DNA from: Enterobacter sp. RHBSTW-00994
GTDB lineage: Bacteria > Pseudomonadota > Gammaproteobacteria > Enterobacterales > Enterobacteriaceae
Length of the DNA stretch: 64,000 nucleotides
Assembly: GCF_013782625.1 (NCBI RefSeq)
Contig: NZ_CP056199.1
Span: 576,588-640,587, forward strand
Reading direction: 5' to 3'
Shown: piece by piece, positions 60,741-64,000 of the stretch
Layout of the letters: every line of letters starts with the position of its first letter
Numbering within the stretch: position 1 is the stretch's first letter
Notes under the pieces: generated by a model
What the model was told of the DNA's origin: nothing
What the model saw: the letters and a program-made list of their open reading frames with translations, nothing else
The model's database searches: none
Translations under genes and position numbers: made by a program

Positions 60741-61286
60741 TCAAAGCATGAGCGACTGCCGCTCAAGCAGGCATATTTTGCGGTGAAATTGTGCCAGGTT
60801 TTGGCAGTGGAACTTACTCATCGCATTTCGCTTGTGGGTGTAGATGGTTTTGGGAGATTTTTTTAACAGTTGTGCGATACGCGCCAGACTTAATCCTTTG
60901 CCAATCAGCATGCAGACCCGTAACTCTGAACGGGTGAGCGTGGCATCCGGCTCGGCGACATCCGTGAAGTCGGCTGTTTTTAAGCGGTTGCTGAGCTGGG
61001 CGATGGACAAATCGGCAGCAAGGACATTGACCCGCTCACTGGGCAAATATACCTGGATATCGTTGATCCGAAACGCCTCGGTAAAGACCAGCCAGCCAAG
61101 ATCCGTGGCACTTGTCATCACCTGTTCGCGGATGCGCAAAATGTTCTCAGGCCTAACCTCATTGATCCAGAAAATGTCCGGACGTGGGTTCATCATCGCT
61201 GAAACAATGGCTTTGAGGCCGAGCCACAGGAAGTAGTTGTCACTCAGGATAATGATCTGATAATCAGCATATGTGGTGCGGGGCAT
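60741..61286 (-). CDS. LuxR-type response-regulator-like protein (BglJ/YjjQ/RcsA-like)
   Basis: A 181-residue protein with a degenerate receiver half (YQIIILSDNYFLWLGLKAIV) lacking a clear phospho-acceptor Asp, and a C-terminal LuxR HTH (LTRSELRVCMLIGKGLSLARIAQLLKKSPKTIYTHKRNAM split over residues 116-155). The size and unphosphorylatable receiver recall BglJ, YjjQ and RcsA, which act as heterodimer partners of RcsB. It sits between opgB and the MarT-like gene, all on the minus strand. Confidence 0.78.
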   Translation of the reverse strand: MPRTTYADYQIIILSDNYFLWLGLKAIVSAMMNPRPDIFWINEVRPENILRIREQVMTSATDLGWLVFTEAFRINDIQVYLPSERVNVLAADLSIAQLSNRLKTADFTDVAEPDATLTRSELRVCMLIGKGLSLARIAQLLKKSPKTIYTHKRNAMSKFHCQNLAQFHRKICLLERQSLML

Positions 61287-61458
61287 AATCGTTTGTTTAT
61301 TCCACAGATAACCCTGGCCAGCTGTCGCCGTCAGTATTTAAGAGGTGCTCAGTGTAAGAGGGGGGCTCTTTTTGTGGGTATTTATAAATGAATTTGTGTT
61401 AAACAAAGAATATTATTTCTGTTTATAAGTGCTTTATAGATTTTTGATTTGAGACTGT

Positions 61459-61481
61459 GCGCCCGACAGAATGCCGGGCGC
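61459..61481. terminator. Hairpin after opgB
   Basis: Arms GCGCCCG (61459-61465) and CGGGCGC (61475-61481), 10 bases beyond the opgB stop on the minus strand; no T tract follows immediately. Confidence 0.6.
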
Positions 61482-61490
61482 GGAAGAACA

Positions 61491-63782
61491 TTAACCTTCA
61501 CTGTTCACTATTTTAATTTCGACCATCCCAATGCCCAATTTACGAGGGGAGTGACCGAGGATATTCCCTTCGTTGGTGGATTGCGGGTCTGGCGGGACAA
61601 TGACCACGGTATTGCTGCGGGAAGGGTTGTCAAAATGCAGCGTGGTGGTTGTGACATCATTTCCCAGGACCAGCTCCTGCTCGTTATTCCCGACGCGAAC
61701 AGGAATAGGATGGTTCGCGTTTGGACCAAAGGCTTTAGCGGTAATGACCAGATCAAATTTCTCTGGTAGAGGATGAGCGTATTCAATTTTCACTTCATCA
61801 CCCAGTTGCGCGTTGGACCAGCGTCCCCAGGATTCCGGGCGGGAAATGCCGCTGAACTGTTTAACCTCTTCCGGCGCGCCCGCCACGTTAAAGATGAAGC
61901 TGTCGGCTTTGTAACGAATATCGTTATCGACGATTTTCAGCATGTCGACGTTGCGCTGATAGCGGGCAGTATCGATCACGGTATCTTTAAACGCGGTTTT
62001 GCTTTTCCAGAGTTCTTTATCGACACGCTGGACGGTTTGTTCCCCGCCAAGTTGTCCCTGAGATACACACCAGTCGGTAGACAGAGAGAGTGGCTGAGAC
62101 CAGAGCTGGCCCATTTTGTAGCACTTGTCGATCCAGACAAAGTTATCCCGCGGGGCGAAATCAGCCAGCTGGAAACGTAATGGCGCAGAGTATTCACTCT
62201 CTGGGAGCGGCTCGACACGGTTATCCGATACCCGCAGCAGCAGTGGCAGGCGGAAGTGGCTGCCCGAGAATGCAATCATGCTTTTCTTCTGGTCGATCGT
62301 GAAGTCTTTCATCTCTTTCGGGAAGTTCCACAGGCGGATGATATCTGGCTTCCACGCGAGGATTTTCTCCCTCATATTGAGGAAAACTTCCGACAGAGAT
62401 TGTCCTGACAGCGTACTGCGGCCCAGGCCAATAAAGTTATCGCCTCCCAGAATATCCAGCACGGTTGCGCCGTTGTCCATCGAGTTACGCTTGGTGGCAA
62501 TAACATCCTGCTGGGGGTGATCGCCACGCAGAACAAAGAACAGGTTGCTGCGATCCTGCTTGTTCAGCGCGTCCCACGCGCTGTTTTTCATCGCCAGGTG
62601 GTCGGAAGAGACCACAATCACCGTGTCTTTGAAGTATGGCGAGGCTTTAATTTTCTCGATTAACGCCGCGATATGCTCCTGACTGCAAGTGACCGCACTG
62701 AATGATTTATTGTTTTTGCCATTGATATCGTAGCGTTTGCGTTTACAGGTACGTGACACAAACCCGTCAGGGTGATGGGTATCAACGGTCAGGGCAAAGA
62801 GGGAGAAACGCTTACCGGAACGGGACAGCGCTTCAAACTTTTTCCAGGTTTCGTCCAGGACGGTGTCGTCGTAGAAGCCCCAGTCGTTACGATAGTTAGG
62901 GTCTTCCACCGTGGTTTTTAACTCTTCCGAACCGAAGAGGTGGTCAAAACCGTGCGATCGGAGGAACACATCTTTACCGGCAAAACGCAGGTTGGCCCCT
63001 TGTACAAAGTAGTTTTCGTAACCGGAGTTTTTCAGGATATCGCCGAGGCAGATATTCTGAGGGAAGAAGCTCGACATTGACGCAGAGGCATTACCTTCAA
63101 ACGGCGCAAATAATGGGATGCCGCACTGCGAGGCCACCATACCGGCGATGGTGTAATCCGTACCGGGGAGTTGCATGGTGTGGCTGAAGTCGAGTCCTTC
63201 ATTTTTCAATGCGCCCAGTTCTGGCGTCAGATTCGGGAAGGCATCGTCATCAAAGTAGGTTCGTTCCAGACTCTCACCGTAGATGTAGACCAGATTAAGT
63301 TTTGGATGGGCAATTTGTTTCGACGGTTCTTTGTAGTAGGCGATGAAATCCGGATCGCCGTCGCGTGACTGCGATTTGACCAGCTCGGTGATCTGGTGAA
63401 ACGCCGGGCTGGCATCAACGGAGGCCAGAGCCAGAAAAAGTGCCAGCAGGCTGTAGCCAACATGATGTGGATGATGGCGACGGCGGCGCAGCACCCAGGC
63501 CAGCGTGCTAAAAATAGCCACTAACGCCAGTACGATCCCTGCACCAGGAAGGATGTACTTGCCCACACCCGCGCCGGTCAGACTGTTGGTCAGGGTATAG
63601 AGAACGGCATCATTAATACCGTCACCGGTAAAGTAATCGCTGGCATATAAGGTAATGTTTAAGACAACAAAAATACCGAGCACCACTAATGTGGCGACAA
63701 ACCACCAGGTGTTACGGCCCGCTTTCCAGGCATAAATGCCAATGGAAGCAAGGAAAAGGGTTAGGGACATCAACTCTGACAA
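61491..63782 (-). CDS. opgB: Phosphoglycerol transferase I OpgB (MdoB)
   Basis: A 763-residue inner-membrane enzyme, identical in length to E. coli OpgB. N-terminal membrane segments (residues 1-130) are followed by a periplasmic alkaline-phosphatase/sulfatase-type domain with [16 protein letters not shown] (nucleophile and metal site), [18 protein letters not shown] and [16 protein letters not shown]. It moves phosphoglycerol from phosphatidylglycerol to osmoregulated periplasmic glucans. It is the right-hand core anchor of the window. Confidence 0.96.
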   Translation of the reverse strand: MSELMSLTLFLASIGIYAWKAGRNTWWFVATLVVLGIFVVLNITLYASDYFTGDGINDAVLYTLTNSLTGAGVGKYILPGAGIVLALVAIFSTLAWVLRRRRHHPHHVGYSLLALFLALASVDASPAFHQITELVKSQSRDGDPDFIAYYKEPSKQIAHPKLNLVYIYGESLERTYFDDDAFPNLTPELGALKNEGLDFSHTMQLPGTDYTIAGMVASQCGIPLFAPFEGNASASMSSFFPQNICLGDILKNSGYENYFVQGANLRFAGKDVFLRSHGFDHLFGSEELKTTVEDPNYRNDWGFYDDTVLDETWKKFEALSRSGKRFSLFALTVDTHHPDGFVSRTCKRKRYDINGKNNKSFSAVTCSQEHIAALIEKIKASPYFKDTVIVVSSDHLAMKNSAWDALNKQDRSNLFFVLRGDHPQQDVIATKRNSMDNGATVLDILGGDNFIGLGRSTLSGQSLSEVFLNMREKILAWKPDIIRLWNFPKEMKDFTIDQKKSMIAFSGSHFRLPLLLRVSDNRVEPLPESEYSAPLRFQLADFAPRDNFVWIDKCYKMGQLWSQPLSLSTDWCVSQGQLGGEQTVQRVDKELWKSKTAFKDTVIDTARYQRNVDMLKIVDNDIRYKADSFIFNVAGAPEEVKQFSGISRPESWGRWSNAQLGDEVKIEYAHPLPEKFDLVITAKAFGPNANHPIPVRVGNNEQELVLGNDVTTTTLHFDNPSRSNTVVIVPPDPQSTNEGNILGHSPRKLGIGMVEIKIVNSEG

Positions 63783-64000
63783 CAGCCTATCCTCATGACG
63801 CCAGTTTCTTAGCTGGCTAACCGATCGTTTTTTGGTAATACAATGTAATTGCGATGACGCATAGCTGCAATTTTAGTGTCACTAAAATGTGCTGTTGTTA
63901 GGATTTGGTTTAGATATTTATTTTTTTGAAGGCGGTCGCACCCCGGTGGAGGGACGCTGAGGGACTGGCAGGGGGTAAAAACGCTCAACTGACGCCGCGT

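Noticed and set aside
63783..64000. Possible gene upstream of opgB at the right edge
   Set aside because: The 218 bases hold no open frame with a plausible start; they probably contain the opgB promoter and the 3' end of a gene lying outside the window.

Overview
The window is chromosomal DNA of an Enterobacter-like member of the Enterobacteriaceae (Enterobacter, Lelliottia or Leclercia type). The evidence is the close match of yjiN, yjiR, yjiS, yjiA-yjiX-btsT, tsr, lgoTRD and opgB to E. coli genes in the 99-minute region, plus a chromosomal fosA, a complete hpa cluster and enterobacterial palindromic repeats. Species cannot be fixed from the sequence alone. No tRNA, rRNA, CRISPR array, integrase or intact insertion sequence was seen.

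Layout. 1-2.5 kb: an NhaC-type antiporter (cut by the window edge), an FAD oxidoreductase and the 3' stub of a Fis-type (sigma-54 activator) regulator. 2.6-6.7 kb: an AT-rich defence block with a type II restriction enzyme, its C5-cytosine methyltransferase, an SBD-HNH nuclease of the phosphorothioate-DNA-restricting type and a SymE-like remnant. 6.8-13 kb: a second tryptophanyl-tRNA synthetase behind what looks like a complete Trp-codon attenuator, fosA, GNAT and VOC proteins, a DeoR regulator, a ClpP-like protein with a Ser-His-Asn triad and a RoxA-like ribosomal oxygenase. 13.1-17.1 kb: a three-gene minus-strand operon of two DUF262 proteins (one with a DUF1524 nuclease domain) and an acidic protein with a poly-Glu repeat, the best candidate here for an undescribed defence system. 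17.3-32.5 kb: AraC regulator with TonB siderophore receptor, yjiR/yjiS, a MocR regulator facing an AhpD-like gene, a DUF2272/membrane-protein pair, an ABM-ACT-ArsR operon, a MarR-HlyD-DUF2955 efflux operon and yjiN. 32.5-36.6 kb: LysE exporter with AraC regulator, a YfaZ-like porin and a decayed type VI hcp locus. 36.6-41.1 kb: yjiA, yjiX, the pyruvate transporter btsT with CRP and BtsR sites, and a WYL regulator. 41.3-53.3 kb: the 4-hydroxyphenylacetate pathway hpaCBAXIHFDEG with divergent hpaR and a dehydrogenase. 53.4-64 kb: tsr, a GNAT protein, the L-galactonate genes lgoT/lgoR/lgoD, a MarT/FidL-like pair, a LuxR regulator and opgB.

How it fits together. In E. coli K-12 the stretch between yjiS and yjiA is the immigration control region (mcrBC, symE, hsdRMS, mrr). 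Here the same neighbourhood has been rebuilt with different DNA-defence genes scattered among small metabolic and regulatory operons. The hpa genes sit between btsT and tsr as in hpa-positive E. coli. HpaBC hydroxylates 4-hydroxyphenylacetate; HpaD, E, F, G, H and I convert the product to pyruvate and succinic semialdehyde; HpaX imports the substrate and HpaA/HpaR regulate.
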